Positions 37,527 to 48,328 of a DNA stretch of 53,572 nt are shown piece by piece. The notes under the pieces were generated by a model. The model was not told the DNA's origin and did not search any database. It saw nothing but the letters and a program-made list of their open reading frames with translations. Made by a program: the position numbers and the translations under genes. Positions within the stretch are counted from its first letter, which is position 1. Every line of letters begins with the position of its first letter. The DNA is taken from contig CALSCP010000692.1 in NCBI GenBank assembly GCA_943704425.1, forward strand, positions 1 to 53,572. Reading direction: 5' to 3'. The stretch comes from Ministeria vibrans ATCC 50519. Taxonomy: Eukaryota; Opisthokonta; Filasterea.

Positions 37527-38677
37527 TCATTGCATGAGCGCATCGACGACCGTCTTGACATTAAAGTTGCGCAGCGCGTCGTAAGTCTGACCGGTGCCCA
37601 CAAACACAATGGGCTTCCCACTGGTGTACGTCATGCTGATGGCGGCGCCCACCTTGTCATCAATGGTGTCAAACTTGGTCAGCACAATGCCGTCGATGAG
37701 GCGCGGGGCGGCGCTGCTGCTCCCGTACGTCGACAGCGCACGCGAGAACTTGCTCAGCTGGTCGACAGCCTCATTGCCCACCAGTGCCTCTCCAACAAAC
37801 AGCACCAAATCGGGCGAGTTCATCCCCACCAGCTTTGCCAGCGACCGCATCAGTGGCTCGTTGTCCTGCATTCGTCCTGCAGTATCCACCAACTACAAAC
37901 GAAAAAAAAACGCGCGTGTGTGTGTGTGAGTGAGAGCGCAAATAGAGTGCATGTACATCAAGTCAGCCTCAACAGAGAGCAAGAAAGAAAAGAGAGCGAG
38001 TGATACGCACACACATGATATGGACTTCACAAAAAAGTGCGTTTTAAGAGGCGCACGTACCACCACGTCCCGACCCGTTTGGCGCGCATGCACAATGGCG
38101 TCCTTGGCCACATCCGCTGCGTTCTTGCCATAGCCGCTCTCATAGAGCGCGACGGGCGCCGCATCGGGATCCGCACTTGCATTGTCAAAACCAACAATCT
38201 TGTTGAGGCTGTTCTTGTGAGTCATTAGCTGTTCCACTGCGCCCGATCGGAACGTGTCGCATGCAGCAATCAACACTCGCTGCTTCTTGTTCGTGAGCCA
38301 ATATGCAATTTTGGCCAGGTTGGTGCTCTTCCCAACGCCATTGACACCACAGAACACAATCACATACGGACTACATACAATACACAGTCATGGAAGTTAG
38401 ATTACACTTGTTTGCAGTAGTAGGATTAGGGTGAAACGTTTAAGCTCAAGGTGTGTGTCGATACCGTTTTTGCTCTCGAGCGGCAATGATACCTCTGAGG
38501 ATATCGACGCGTTTGCTTGGCGACAGAATGCGAGTAAGACACTCACTGACAGCATCGCGCACAGTCGTCTGCACGCTGGTCAATGTGGGGGCCTGTTTGC
38601 CCACCAGCGACGCACTCACCGACTTGCACAGTGCCTCGGCAATCTCAGCAGCAACATTCTTCCCCATCAAACTCTCC
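37527..38677 (-). CDS. SRPRA: SRP receptor alpha GTPase domain, 5' part missing
   Basis: Three exons are visible: 38677-38465, 38370-38061 and 37892-37527, about 296 residues. They encode the N-domain tail and the G domain of the SRP receptor alpha subunit, which docks ribosome-SR particle complexes at the ER. Seen: [21 protein letters not shown]1 [34 protein letters not shown]3 [33 protein letters not shown]4 [17 protein letters not shown] and G5 [14 protein letters not shown]. The first visible exon starts with a phase-2 acceptor at 38678-38680. The SRX/longin domain and linker (roughly 350 residues in other species) are absent, because the DNA immediately becomes CT/AT microsatellite and then the oppositely oriented NUBPL gene. 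Confidence 0.9.
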
Positions 38678-38711
38678 CTATAAGATAAGAATGAGCACCA
38701 ATCACTCACTC

Positions 38712-38856
38712 TCTCTATCACTTTGTTTCGTTCTCCCTCCTTTCCCTCTATCACTTTGTTTCTTTCTCCCTCCCTCCTCTCACCATCACTTTGTTTCTTT
38801 CTCCCTCCCTCCTCTCTCCTTCTCTTTTTTTGTTCACTCTCTCGTTCTCTTTCTTT

Positions 38857-38926
<70 letters not shown>

Positions 38927-38936
38927 CTCTCTCTGT
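38712..38936. repeat. TATCACTTTGTTTC minisatellite and (CT)(AT)(CT) microsatellite
   Basis: Three TATCACTTTGTTTC-type units with CTCCCTCC spacers, then CT, a 38-bp AT run (about 38894-38922) and CT again, ending at the CTGTAG acceptor of NUBPL at 38933-38938. It separates two genes that each lack 5' exons. Confidence 0.85.
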
Positions 38937-38938
38937 AG

Positions 38939-40041
38939 TGAATCTTGCCATTGCGCTCTCTCAACGCCAGAAGCGCGTCGGTATCTTGGATGCCGATGTT
39001 TTTGGTCCATCTATACCAAAGATGATGAATCTCTCAGGGAAACCAGCCGTGACAGACCGTAAGTAGAGCGTTTGTGTTTCTGTGCGTCTGACTCAACTGT
39101 GTGTAGAAAAACGAATGGTCCCTTTGACCAACTATGGAATTCAATGCATGTCAATGGGATTTATTGTAGCCGAAGATGATCCCATTGTGTGGCGCGGGCT
39201 AATGGTACACCAGCATCAAAACGATCCATTCATTCATAGTCACTTTCTATGTTCTGTGTGGATCTGTCTGTTCGTATGTGTGTTTGTTGTTGTTGTCGCA
39301 ATACACAAAGGTGATGAAGGCCATCGAGCAGCTTGTGCGGCAGACGGCATGGGATGATCTGGATCTGCTTGTCATTGATATGCCTCCCGGTACGCAATTG
39401 AACAGGACACAAAGGAAGATCATCTCATGTTGTCGATCGTAGGCACGGGCGACACTCAATTGACCATCGCCCAACAAATTCCCATTGATGGTCAGTATAT
39501 TGTTTTTGTTTCTAATTCTCTTTGCGTTTTTGACAATGTGTTATATAAAGGAGCACTCATTGTGAGCACTCCACAGGAAATTGCATTGAGTGATGTCACG
39601 CGAGGCATTGAAATGTTTCGGAAAATGGATATTAATGTACGAAGCAAAACCAATCCATTGAATAGTCTAACCCGTTTTTTTTCTCTTTGACGTGTAGCTT
39701 TTGGGAATTGTACAAAACATGAGTTTGTTTGTGTGTCCAAAGTGTGGCACAAAAAGTCACATTTTTGGGGAAAACGGATGTGAGTGGGTTGCGAAGAAAT
39801 TCAATGTGAAACTGATTGGTATTTACATAAAGAGAGTGACGAAAACGGAAAGTAAAGCTTCTTTATTGGTCTGTTTGTTTTAGGGGACATTCCGTTGAAA
39901 ATTGGTATTCGGGAGTGTGCTGATGCAGGAACACCCGTTGTGGTGGCGGGCAATGCTGCGGAATACGCTCAGTTGGCTGAGAGTGTTTTGGCTGAGATGC
40001 CCAAATGGACTGATCCGTTTGCACCCACGAGTGCCCTGTAG
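38939..40041 (+). CDS. NUBPL: NUBPL/Ind1 Fe-S P-loop protein, 5' exons missing
   Basis: Seven exons visible: 38939-39058, 39107-39204, 39311-39389, 39443-39490, 39551-39636, 39698-39818 and 39884-40041, about 235 residues. Ind1/NUBPL is the Mrp-family protein that delivers Fe-S clusters to mitochondrial complex I. Seen: [111 protein letters not shown] (the cluster-binding CPKC) and [19 protein letters not shown]. The P-loop exon (GKGGVGKST in the family) and any mitochondrial presequence should precede 38939 but are not present. Two acceptors end in AAG (39310, 39550), unusual for this genome. Confidence 0.92.
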
Positions 40042-40315
40042 GACTGTGATTTTGATATGGTCTTATTTAGTGCGATTGCTGGATGCGGTGGCAGTGTGAA
40101 ACAAAAAAAGAGAAACAATGAATTGACTTAATGTAATATAATGGATTTGGAATCCGTACTCAAACGATGACTGTACCGATTAAAATTTGTAATAGATTTG
40201 GACTCTTGCGTGCTCTTCTTCAGTATGTACACTGGAGAGTGTGCAGGGTGAAACAAAGGAAGAGAGAGACATTAATGTGGCTGTGGTTTGTACATTGAAT
40301 GATACACATTGTGTC

Positions 40316-40514
40316 TCAAAGGTCCTCCTCAGGAGCGCGTTTTCTCTTCTTGCGCTTCTCGGCGCGCTCCACCTCTTCTTCGTCGATGAATTTGCTCAGA
40401 TGTTCTTTGAGGGAAGGGTTCTTGCGGGCATTGAGCAGAATATCCTCTGACTGGATCGTCATTCTCTTTGCGTGTCTACACATAAACACACACACACAGT
40501 CATGTCAACCAGAA

Positions 40515-40561
<47 letters not shown>

Positions 40562-40960
40562 GACTCATTCAGAGCACTGCATTGGGCAATAGAATACACC
40601 CCCGTCCCATACAACCCCACCCCACTCGTGTGCTCAGTAGAGAGCGAGCGAGAGAGAGCGAAAGAGTGTCTAATCTTCCGTCGACCATTTTTGACGGTTC
40701 TCTTTTTTACTCTCTCTCTCTCTCTCTTTTTTTATTTCTCTTTCTCTCTGTTGTCACCTTGCAAACGCCGCGCTGTCCTTAGCAAGGCGCTCCATCTTCC
40801 TATTGGACACTTCTGCAATGGCTGCGACGGCCGCATCGCTGAAATCCACATCCAGACTCAGCGCAAGCGCACGACACAGCTCGCCCGACGCAAAGTGGAT
40901 GGCCGCACGCACCCGCTCGCGGTCCCCCATATCCCGCATCCGCTCGTCGTCGTCTGACAT
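40316..40960 (-). CDS. CENPS: CENP-S / MHF1 histone-fold protein
   Basis: Exons 40960-40758 and 40475-40316; 120 residues. CENP-S (MHF1) pairs with CENP-X (MHF2) in a histone-fold tetramer that acts at kinetochores and with FANCM at stalled forks. Seen: RVRAAIHFASGELCRALALS, VDFSDAAVAAIAEVSNRKME, RLAKDSAAFARHAKRMTIQS and EDILLNARKNPSLKEHLSKF, closely following the family pattern (FAKDLEMFARHAKRTTINTEDV in animals). The C-terminus is a short basic tail (EKRKKRKRAPEEDL). The start MSDDDER is preferred to an upstream in-frame codon. The 282-bp intron holds CA and CT runs. It is in tandem with La (stop at 41047) 86 bp upstream on the same strand. Confidence 0.9.
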
Positions 40961-41046
40961 GTCCGCGAGTCGGTAATGCAATTTATTCAAGAAATGAGTG
41001 AATTGTGAAAAATTGAAAAACAAACATTCAATGTTTTGTTTATTGA

Positions 41047-41517
41047 TTATTCGGCCTTGGACATTTTGGGGGCAGTCTGTCCCTCACCCGAGTCCTCAGC
41101 CTTGCGCTTACGACCGCCACCGCCACCACCGCCACCGCGTCCACGGCCACCACCACCACGTCCACGACCGCCACGGCCGCCACCACGTCCGCCGCGTCCC
41201 CGGCCACCACCACGGTGTCCTCCACGGGGTCCCGAGTCCGCCTTGCGCTTGCGTGACTCAGCCACCTTGCGCCAGTACTCGCGCTCCTCATCGCCCGTCA
41301 CCACCGTCAACGTCGCCTCTTCTCCACGCACGCGACACTCCTTCCCATCACTCGTCAACTCACGCACTGCCTTGGCCGCCACACTCTCTTCCTCGGCCTC
41401 ACTCCCTTCCACCTGCCTGAATCGCACATGGCCTTCCGTCTCTCCCCGGTTGAAATCAATCCATCCAATCGTTCCGAACCGCCCGAAAATTTCCTACACA
41501 GCCACACCAAAACCATC

Positions 41518-41555
<38 letters not shown>

Positions 41556-42914
41556 ATGAACTAAAGTTACCTTGATGTCTTCACGCGAGCACTGATCGCC
41601 CACTCCAGAAAACTTCACAACACAACCCGGCTCAATGGCAACCTCAGGCTCAGTCGCCTCCCCATCATCATCAGCAGCAGCAGCAGTGTCGTCCGCGGGA
41701 CCCGCGTCATCGCTCGCGTCCTTTGCCTCAGTACTCTCTGTGCTCTCTGTCGTGCTGGTCGTGGCTGTGGTGGTGCTTGTGGCGCTGGCGGGTTCTTTGA
41801 CTGCCGACGCAGCTTTCGTCTCCTTCTTCTTTTTCCGCTCCTCTCGCTCGTCCTTCTTTGCCGTTACATATGCCTCCTTCATCATTGTAAGCAACGTACG
41901 TTCGCCGCACTTGAGTGGCTCTGTCGCAAGCTTCTCCGCTGCCTCGACCGTGTCCACCTCGACAAAGATGGAGCCCTTGAAGTCTTTGGTGTCAAAGCGA
42001 CGTCGCATGCGGATCGCCTTGACCTTCGCCAGAGGTGCGAAAAACTCTTGAAGTGTGTCCAGGGTCGAGTCAGTCGGAAATCCCTTCTACAGAAAGGGTA
42101 AAACTTGGTATGAGCGACAAACCCACACACCACACACTCATTATCACACACACACACAAGACTCACACTCACTCACACTCACTCACTCGCGTAAACCTCC
42201 CTTGCGCCTGTCACACAACTTACCACATAGACCGTGCGCTTGTCAAAATCGGCATCCTCAACCTGCGCGTTGGTGCGCCGCACCGCCGTATCTGTATCGT
42301 TCACCTAAAGAACCACAGCGACTGAGTGTGACTCTGTGACACTCAAAGTTCGCATCGCTCTCACCTCAATCAGTCCCGAAGTACTCGTCTTCAGCGCTGC
42401 CACGATCACAGCAGCATCATCCGACAGCTGCTTCAGACGGTTGAAACGCAGCAGAATATCGATGCCAACCCCTACAGCGATGTTTTTTCGTGTTATTGCT
42501 CATTTCACTTGCACGACAAATCGTCGACCCAGTACGCTCCACGACGCCCAACGCATCCCTTCACCACCCCCACCACCCCGAACCATCCCATATGCTCGTG
42601 TGCAGGCGAACTGGACCCGCTGTCTCGGCAAGGGGCCGACGAGATGCGTTGAAACAGCGACGACACGTGTGACGACGAAACGGGACGAGAACAATAATAA
42701 AACCCCTCCTCAGCTTACATCCGTCGGCATTCTCGGCAATGCGCTCTTTCATGTACTTGTCCTTGCGCAAGTTGGAGTCACCAAAGTAGTACTACAGCAA
42801 AAGACCACAAAAGTAAAGTTCAGCTCAAAGGCCAAACCGACTCTCGGCAACCCAACACCAATAGCATACCTCCACTTGCTGAACAATCTTCTTTGTCGTT
42901 GCTTCGTCAGCCAT
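41047..42914 (-). CDS. SSB: La protein (SSB)
   Basis: Exons 42914-42870, 42791-42719, 42471-42365, 42304-42224, 42086-41571 and 41493-41047; 422 residues. La binds the 3' oligo-U of RNA polymerase III transcripts. Order: La motif (QQVEYYFGDSNLRKDKYMKE, WVGIDILLRFNRLKQLSDDA, IVAALKTSTSGLIEV); RRM1 (KRTVYVKGFPTDSTLDTLQE, RRRFDTKDFKGSIFVEVDTV); a long basic then Ser/Thr/Asp-rich linker; xRRM-like RRM2 (GCVVKFSGVGDQCSREDIKE, IFGRFGTIGWIDFNRGETEG, HVRFRQ); and a C-terminal RGG/GRGRGG tract (about 30 residues) ending KRKAEDSGEGQ. Residues Tyr-Tyr-Phe and Asp of the uridylate-binding La motif are kept. Intron 5 has (GT)n on the sense strand. It is divergent from the SHLD2-like gene. Confidence 0.95.
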
Positions 42915-42988
42915 GTTGATGTTGAATAAAATATTCTGAAATTATTAATGATGATTGAAATATGAAAAATATTTTTACTCGATATCAT
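42915..42988. promoter_or_regulatory. 74-bp shared divergent spacer, La / SHLD2-like
   Basis: Only 74 bp of AT-rich DNA (AATAAAATATT, ATTATTAATGATG) lies between the two start codons, so the promoters must overlap. Coupled expression is an inference from distance only. Confidence 0.5.
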
Positions 42989-44497
42989 ATGAAGAGAGCC
43001 CGTTCGCCCGAGCTCACATCTGCGGTCCATAATGGCAATGACAAAATAAATGACGACGACGATCGGTTTCACGCGCCATACACACAATTGGTGAATCGGT
43101 ATTTTGACTGCGCTGAATTTGATGGAGACGGATTTGTCTCGCTGAAGGACCTCGAAGCGGCCGGCGACAACGCCCTTGTGCGCATTGTTGCTCTCTTGGT
43201 ACACGTTGAGCCTCCGCGAGAAATATCGGGCGCCGCTGGCTGTATGACTGTGTGGCGTCTGGTCGACTCTTCGCGTCTTGAACCCGTTCGATTGGCGCTT
43301 TTTGGCGCTGTCTGGTCGGGTGCGGCTCGTCCCGGGCAGATTGTCACGTTGAGCAGTGCACGAGTCAACATGTTTCAAGGGAGCACAAGTTTGAAGGTGG
43401 GCGAGCGCGCGGGGCTGCAGCTGGCTGACTGCACGCTTGCGCACTCGCGCGCACAGAGCCTGCTGCGTTGGGCCCAGACGACACACGCCCACTTGTTTGA
43501 CGAAAAGCACATTCAGTGGGCGGATTTGTGTCAGAAGAGCGTGGACGTGAGATTGGCGGAAGCCCAGCCGGGTCAGCTTGTGAATTGCTTGGTGCTTGTG
43601 AGCGGTGTGCTCAAAGACACGCCCAACATTAATATGCGGCTCGCTGCGCCTGGCGCCGAAAAGATCACGCGCGTCCGCTTGCTTGTGAGTGATCCATTGC
43701 ACGGTGTGCCTCATCCCATTCCGTTGGTTCTATGGGGTCGTGCCCGCGACTGGCACGCCCATTTTTCCAAGGTACTCGTCGCGACAAACAGCAGCAAAAC
43801 TGTGTACTATCGATTCGTGGCGGTTCTTGTGGAAGGCGACAGCTCACAGGCTGGCGCACGTGCCCTTAGACTACACACACTCCCAACGAGTTCGTTTTGT
43901 TCCGCCAAGCCAGAAGACGTGTGCACCAGCGAGGCGCTCACGAGCGACCCTGAGCCGCTCACTTCGTTCGCCTCGCTTCACGATGACACCGTATTCAGTG
44001 GCCAAGTGACTGTGCTCGCCAAGATTTACCGTGTTGATCGTGCCGTGTCACGTGCGAGTTTATGGCGCGAATCTTGTAGCGACATTTACATGGGTTGTGT
44101 CGAGTGCGCGCGTCCCCTCGAGCGCGATCCCAACCGCATTGTGAAGCCCTGTCGCCACTGTGTCTCTGCCACCCTCACCGAGAGCACTTCCTTCTTTTCG
44201 CCACTCCTTCTGACACTCAACAGCACCCATGAGTCCCCCGAAAAGATCCAAGTGCGCGTTGAACCTGAATCAGTGGCTTTGGTGCTCTCACTCGAGCGAG
44301 TCACCGCTTCCCAACTGCGCTACAATCCTTCGTTACACAACACTCGCGCAACCCGACACAATCGCACAACTCTGCCGGTTCCCGACCATTTGTTTACCAC
44401 TGTTGCACTCTTCACACTTGACTGCGTGACCATTCAAGATGACAATGGCGCGATCAAAGCGCGCTCCATTGAATGCATTCACAAGCGAACACTCTAA
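42989..44497 (+). CDS. SHLD2-like OB-fold protein (candidate shieldin subunit)
   Basis: Single exon, 502 residues from MKRARSPEL (an upstream ATG at 42962 adds nine residues). No catalytic motifs. Beta-rich middle with segments typical of RPA-type OB folds (PGQIVTLSSARVNMFQGS, RVRLLVSDPLHGVPHPIPLV, FSGQVTVLAKIYRVDRAV). The decisive block is a zinc knuckle inside the last OB fold, YMGCVECARPLERDPNRIVK followed by PCRHC. It follows the pattern I recall for the C-terminus of human SHLD2/FAM35A (GCxECxxxLExDxNRIxKxCxxC). Downstream, RVEPESVALVLSLE and LFTTVALFTLDCV also parallel SHLD2. SHLD2 with SHLD1/3 and REV7 protects double-strand-break ends from resection. RPA1, MEIOB or RADX relatives remain possible alternatives, since all are OB-fold ssDNA binders. 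Confidence 0.68.
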   Translation: MKRARSPELTSAVHNGNDKINDDDDRFHAPYTQLVNRYFDCAEFDGDGFVSLKDLEAAGDNALVRIVALLVHVEPPREISGAAGCMTVWRLVDSSRLEPVRLALFGAVWSGAARPGQIVTLSSARVNMFQGSTSLKVGERAGLQLADCTLAHSRAQSLLRWAQTTHAHLFDEKHIQWADLCQKSVDVRLAEAQPGQLVNCLVLVSGVLKDTPNINMRLAAPGAEKITRVRLLVSDPLHGVPHPIPLVLWGRARDWHAHFSKVLVATNSSKTVYYRFVAVLVEGDSSQAGARALRLHTLPTSSFCSAKPEDVCTSEALTSDPEPLTSFASLHDDTVFSGQVTVLAKIYRVDRAVSRASLWRESCSDIYMGCVECARPLERDPNRIVKPCRHCVSATLTESTSFFSPLLLTLNSTHESPEKIQVRVEPESVALVLSLERVTASQLRYNPSLHNTRATRHNRTTLPVPDHLFTTVALFTLDCVTIQDDNGAIKARSIECIHKRTL

Positions 44498-44594
44498 CGC
44501 ACCAAATGATATGACTGTACACTGTATATTAATAATTTGTATTCGTATGATTTTAAATGTATATGAAATGACGTGTGCGTTTGCGTTGATCATC

Positions 44595-46745
44595 TTATGT
44601 TGTAGCAAGTTCGCTCTTGTACTGCCCAAGTGCACCCTCCAACACGGACAGACGAAGCCGCTCACGCTCCTTTTCGCGCTGCAATTCCATCTCAGCCGAC
44701 TTGAGGCGCGTTTGCACTGCGCACAGTTCGCTTGTGAGCGCGCTCACTTGCGCTTGAGCGCGCGTCAAGTCTCGTTTTCCATCACTCACATGCCCCTCCA
44801 ATTCCCGCACCCGCTCCTTCTCGGTCGCTTCCGCCTGTCGCACCGCCTTCAACTGCTCCCTCAAAACCTCCACATCCCCTTGTGCGCGCACCAGCTCTCC
44901 TCTCACACCCGCACTCTCGCGTTCCAGCGCCTCACTCAGCGTCACAGTACTGCGCGTCTCCTCTCGCAACCGCTGCTCAATCTCAACCAGTTGTGCTCTC
45001 TGCTCCCGTCCTTCCTTCTGCACTCCACTTAATTCGCTGCGAAGCGCATCCCGTTCCATCTCAACCTCTGACAGTCGCTCTTTTAATTCCTACCAGAAAG
45101 AATGAGTGAGTGGAGGTATATTTTGTTTGTTTTTGTTTGTTTGTTTGTTTGTTGCGTTCGACTCACTTGAACAAAATGTTGAAATTGCGTCTTGACAAGT
45201 TGAGTACTCTCAAGGGCACGCGATTCGCACCCTCGACGCAATTCATCAAGTTCCGTCCGATGAATCTGCCTCAGGTGCTCCAGTGCGTCCTCAGCTCGTC
45301 CCAATTGCTCTTGCACAACCGCAGTGCGTTGCATCTCTTCGCGCTGGCGCCGCGCCAGCTCAGTGGTGTGTGCCTCTTGTAGCTCCTGTAGGCGTACTGC
45401 CCACTCTTTAGCGCGCTCCTCACTCAGACGTTCTGCTTCCTTCACTTTGGCCCCTTCTCGCTCTTCGACTCGTCGCACTTGCTCTGCAGTGCCCCTGAGC
45501 TCACTTTCGGCAGTCTCTGCGCGCACATCTGCATTGCGATAGTTTGCCTCCGCCTCCAACATGCGCCGTGTCAGCTGCTCCTCGCGACCCCGCTGCTTCT
45601 CCATCAGTTGGGTGCACACTTGTCGCTCGTGTGCCACCAGCCGCTGTGCGTCCAGCACCTGTGCTTCACACGTGAGCTTCACCTGTGCAATGCGTTCGTC
45701 CATGCTGCGATGATGACGCTGAGCACTCTCCAGTGCGTCGCGTGCGCCGTCTCGCTCGCCCACTGCCGCGTCTCGCTGCTCGCGACACTCGCCAAGCTCT
45801 CGTTCAAGTCGCTCCACACGATCCTTTAGTGTTTCGGACTGTCGCTGGCTGATGCACAGTCTCTCTTCGTAGCGTCCCTCCATTTCTTTGACGGACATTT
45901 GTTGTGTCGAGCGATCGTGCGCCAGTCGCTCATTGACACTCGCGCTTGCCTTGTGTCGCTCAAGCGCCTGTTCGATGGCCACCAGCGTGTCGGATGGAAC
46001 GTTGTTTCCTTTGAGGTTGATTGATTTCAGCGGCGACGTGCAGTTGGCGCTGGAGAGCACTGCGAGCAGCTCTCGTGCGCCCACCAGACCCAAGTTGTTC
46101 CAGGCCAGGTCCAAGGAGTGCACCGAGCGATTGCGAGCCAAACATGTTGCCAATGTAGTGTCTGCACCCAGACTGGTGTTGCACAAGTTTACACGTCGAA
46201 GAGATGATGAAAAAATGCCCTAAAATATAATTATTATTTTAATTACAATGATTGAGATTGACACAATACTAGATGATACGAATTTGTTTGTGTGTGTGTG
46301 TGTGCAAAACGAATGAATTTACATGAAAGAGAACTCTGGCTGCGTCTGGATAGAGGCCGATGGGGTTATCATCAAGAGTAAGGTGGCGTAGAACGGTGTT
46401 TCCTTCCAGGTGGCGCCCGAGAAGCGCCAGGGACGAGGTGAGTTTCAACGCCGTGAAATTCAAATTTGTAACTGTTGCGTTGCGACCGTCGAGAAACCCG
46501 ATGAGGTGCGCAAAGGCCCGATCGTGCAGCGAGCAGTTGGTGATGGACAGGCGACGGATGTGGATGTCGTGTGCAAGGGCTTCGGCCACAGCCTGCGCCT
46601 CTCTGGTGTCCAGTGACATTTTAGTCAACTCAAGCTCCGCGCGCGACTCAGATGCCGCTCGTTGCGCTGCATTTAAAACTTCGGAGTGTGGTGCTACGCT
46701 GAGATCGCGGCAAGCCTGATCGTATCTACTCAGGAACACGTCCAT
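44595..46745 (-). CDS. LRRC45: LRRC45-like leucine-rich repeat/coiled-coil protein
   Basis: Exons 46745-46323, 46219-45167 and 45089-44595; 656 residues (human LRRC45 670). The N-terminus MDVFLSRYDQACRDLSVAP parallels LRRC45 MEEFRRSYSRLCRESGAEP. About five RNI-type leucine-rich repeats follow (HIRRLSITNCSLHDRAFAHL, NTVLRHLTLDDNPIGLYPDA, RSVHSLDLAWNNLGLVGARE, PLKSINLKGNNVPSDTLVAI). Residues 260-640 form an unbroken Glu/Arg/Gln-rich coiled coil. The short C-terminus (VLEGALGQYKSELATT) resembles VLAYVQASPVRTL of the animal protein. LRRC45 is a centrosome-linker and basal-body component needed for ciliogenesis, in keeping with BBS8 in this window. The coiled coil alone is not diagnostic; the N-terminal match carries the assignment. 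Confidence 0.82.
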
Positions 46746-46851
46746 GACAAGTTGAAAAAAGGTTGAAAAGAGTGATAATCCGTAATCGTTTACTATCGTT
46801 AATTCGTTATCGATTATCGAAACTTATTCGTTTGCATTTTATTTTCTCACT
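46746..46851. promoter_or_regulatory. 106-bp divergent spacer, LRRC45 / PBZ ligase
   Basis: AT-rich spacer with repeated ATCG-containing words, for example TATCGTTAATTCGTTATCGA then TTATCGAAAC at about 46793-46824. The words could be paired factor sites. No known element is assigned. Confidence 0.45.
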
Positions 46852-48250
46852 ATGGCGTCAACTGCTGCGCCTTCTTCAAACGCACCTGCATGCACCTACG
46901 GTTCCAAATGCACGAGGTACATTGTTCCAGGTCCGACTTTGTGATCACTTACTCAACCCGCTTTGGTAGAAAAAACCCACAACACTTCATCGACTTCCTG
47001 CACGTCTGTCCCTTTGGTCTGCAGTGCTACCGCAAGAACCCAGACCATTTGAAGAACTGGCAGCATCTTGCAAGGGCTCCGGCCACCGCAGCGAGCTCGA
47101 TAGCGCTCACAGGTTTGAAACCAACTTTTGGGTTGTTCCAACGACTGATTATCTTTCTTTTCCTCCCGTCAGGCACAAAGAGAGCGGCCAGCGACGACGA
47201 CGATGACGATGAAAATGACAAAACAGATGTAGATGACGACGATGATGATAGCGACGGCGACGGAGCTTCCGCGACGACAGCAGGGCCACCCGCCAAGAAA
47301 CGGGCTCTGACTGCCCCCGCATCATCCACACCTGTGCCTGCTGCTGCTGCTGCTGTTGTTGTTGTGTCTGCGTCTGCTGCTGCTGCTGCTGCGTCTGCTT
47401 CGTCTAGCACCACCACCACTGCCTCGACTGTGAAGAGTCTCTCTGATGTGGAAGCGTCCGCTCTGGGTGTCGTGACTGTGCCACAGTTGGAGAGGAATGC
47501 GCCTCAAGATTTGGACAAGGGCGCAACTCTCATGGTCACTGGCTCGGGCGCTGCTCCTTACGAAGTCAAGGTACGCCTATCTACGTCCACCGCTTTACAA
47601 CAAATAACTCACACGTATAGAATTCGAGCGGCGCCTACACGTGTACGTGCCAGGGATGGCGTTTTCAATCCAACGCAGGGAACCTTCGAACGTGCAAACA
47701 CATCAAAGTGAGTCATACCCTCACATCTTTTATAACAATCGATACGCAGCACCCGCTATTGATGGCCTTAGCTTGTGCTGTTTTATAGCCTTGCATTATT
47801 AACAGAATGTACCTCTTTTGTGTGTTTTAGGCGCTGCGCACACCCGCACGCGAGACAGACCGCATCGGGCGGGCGACAACCAGCAGTAGTGGTGGCAGTG
47901 GAGGTGGGGGGAGTGCCCGTGCTAGCTCCGTGGTCAAAGTGGGTGTGCCTAAGCTGCTCTTGGCTCACCCGTATGACAAGGACAAGCACGACGTCACGGA
48001 CTGGTGGTGGAGCGAGAAATACGATGGTACTCCAACGCTAACCCTGATTGTTTTTTTTACCATTATTCAATTTATTTTTTCTTGTCTTTTATTTGTCTCT
48101 CTTACCACACTTTACTTTATTCTTTCTGTAGGGGTTCGTGCTTACTGGGATGGCAGATCACAGCTTGTGTCGCGTCTTGGAAATGTCTTTGATGTCCCTG
48201 ACTTTTTCAAAAAGTCCTTTCCTACAATGTCAGAAATTCACAACGACGCA

Positions 48251-48328
<78 letters not shown>

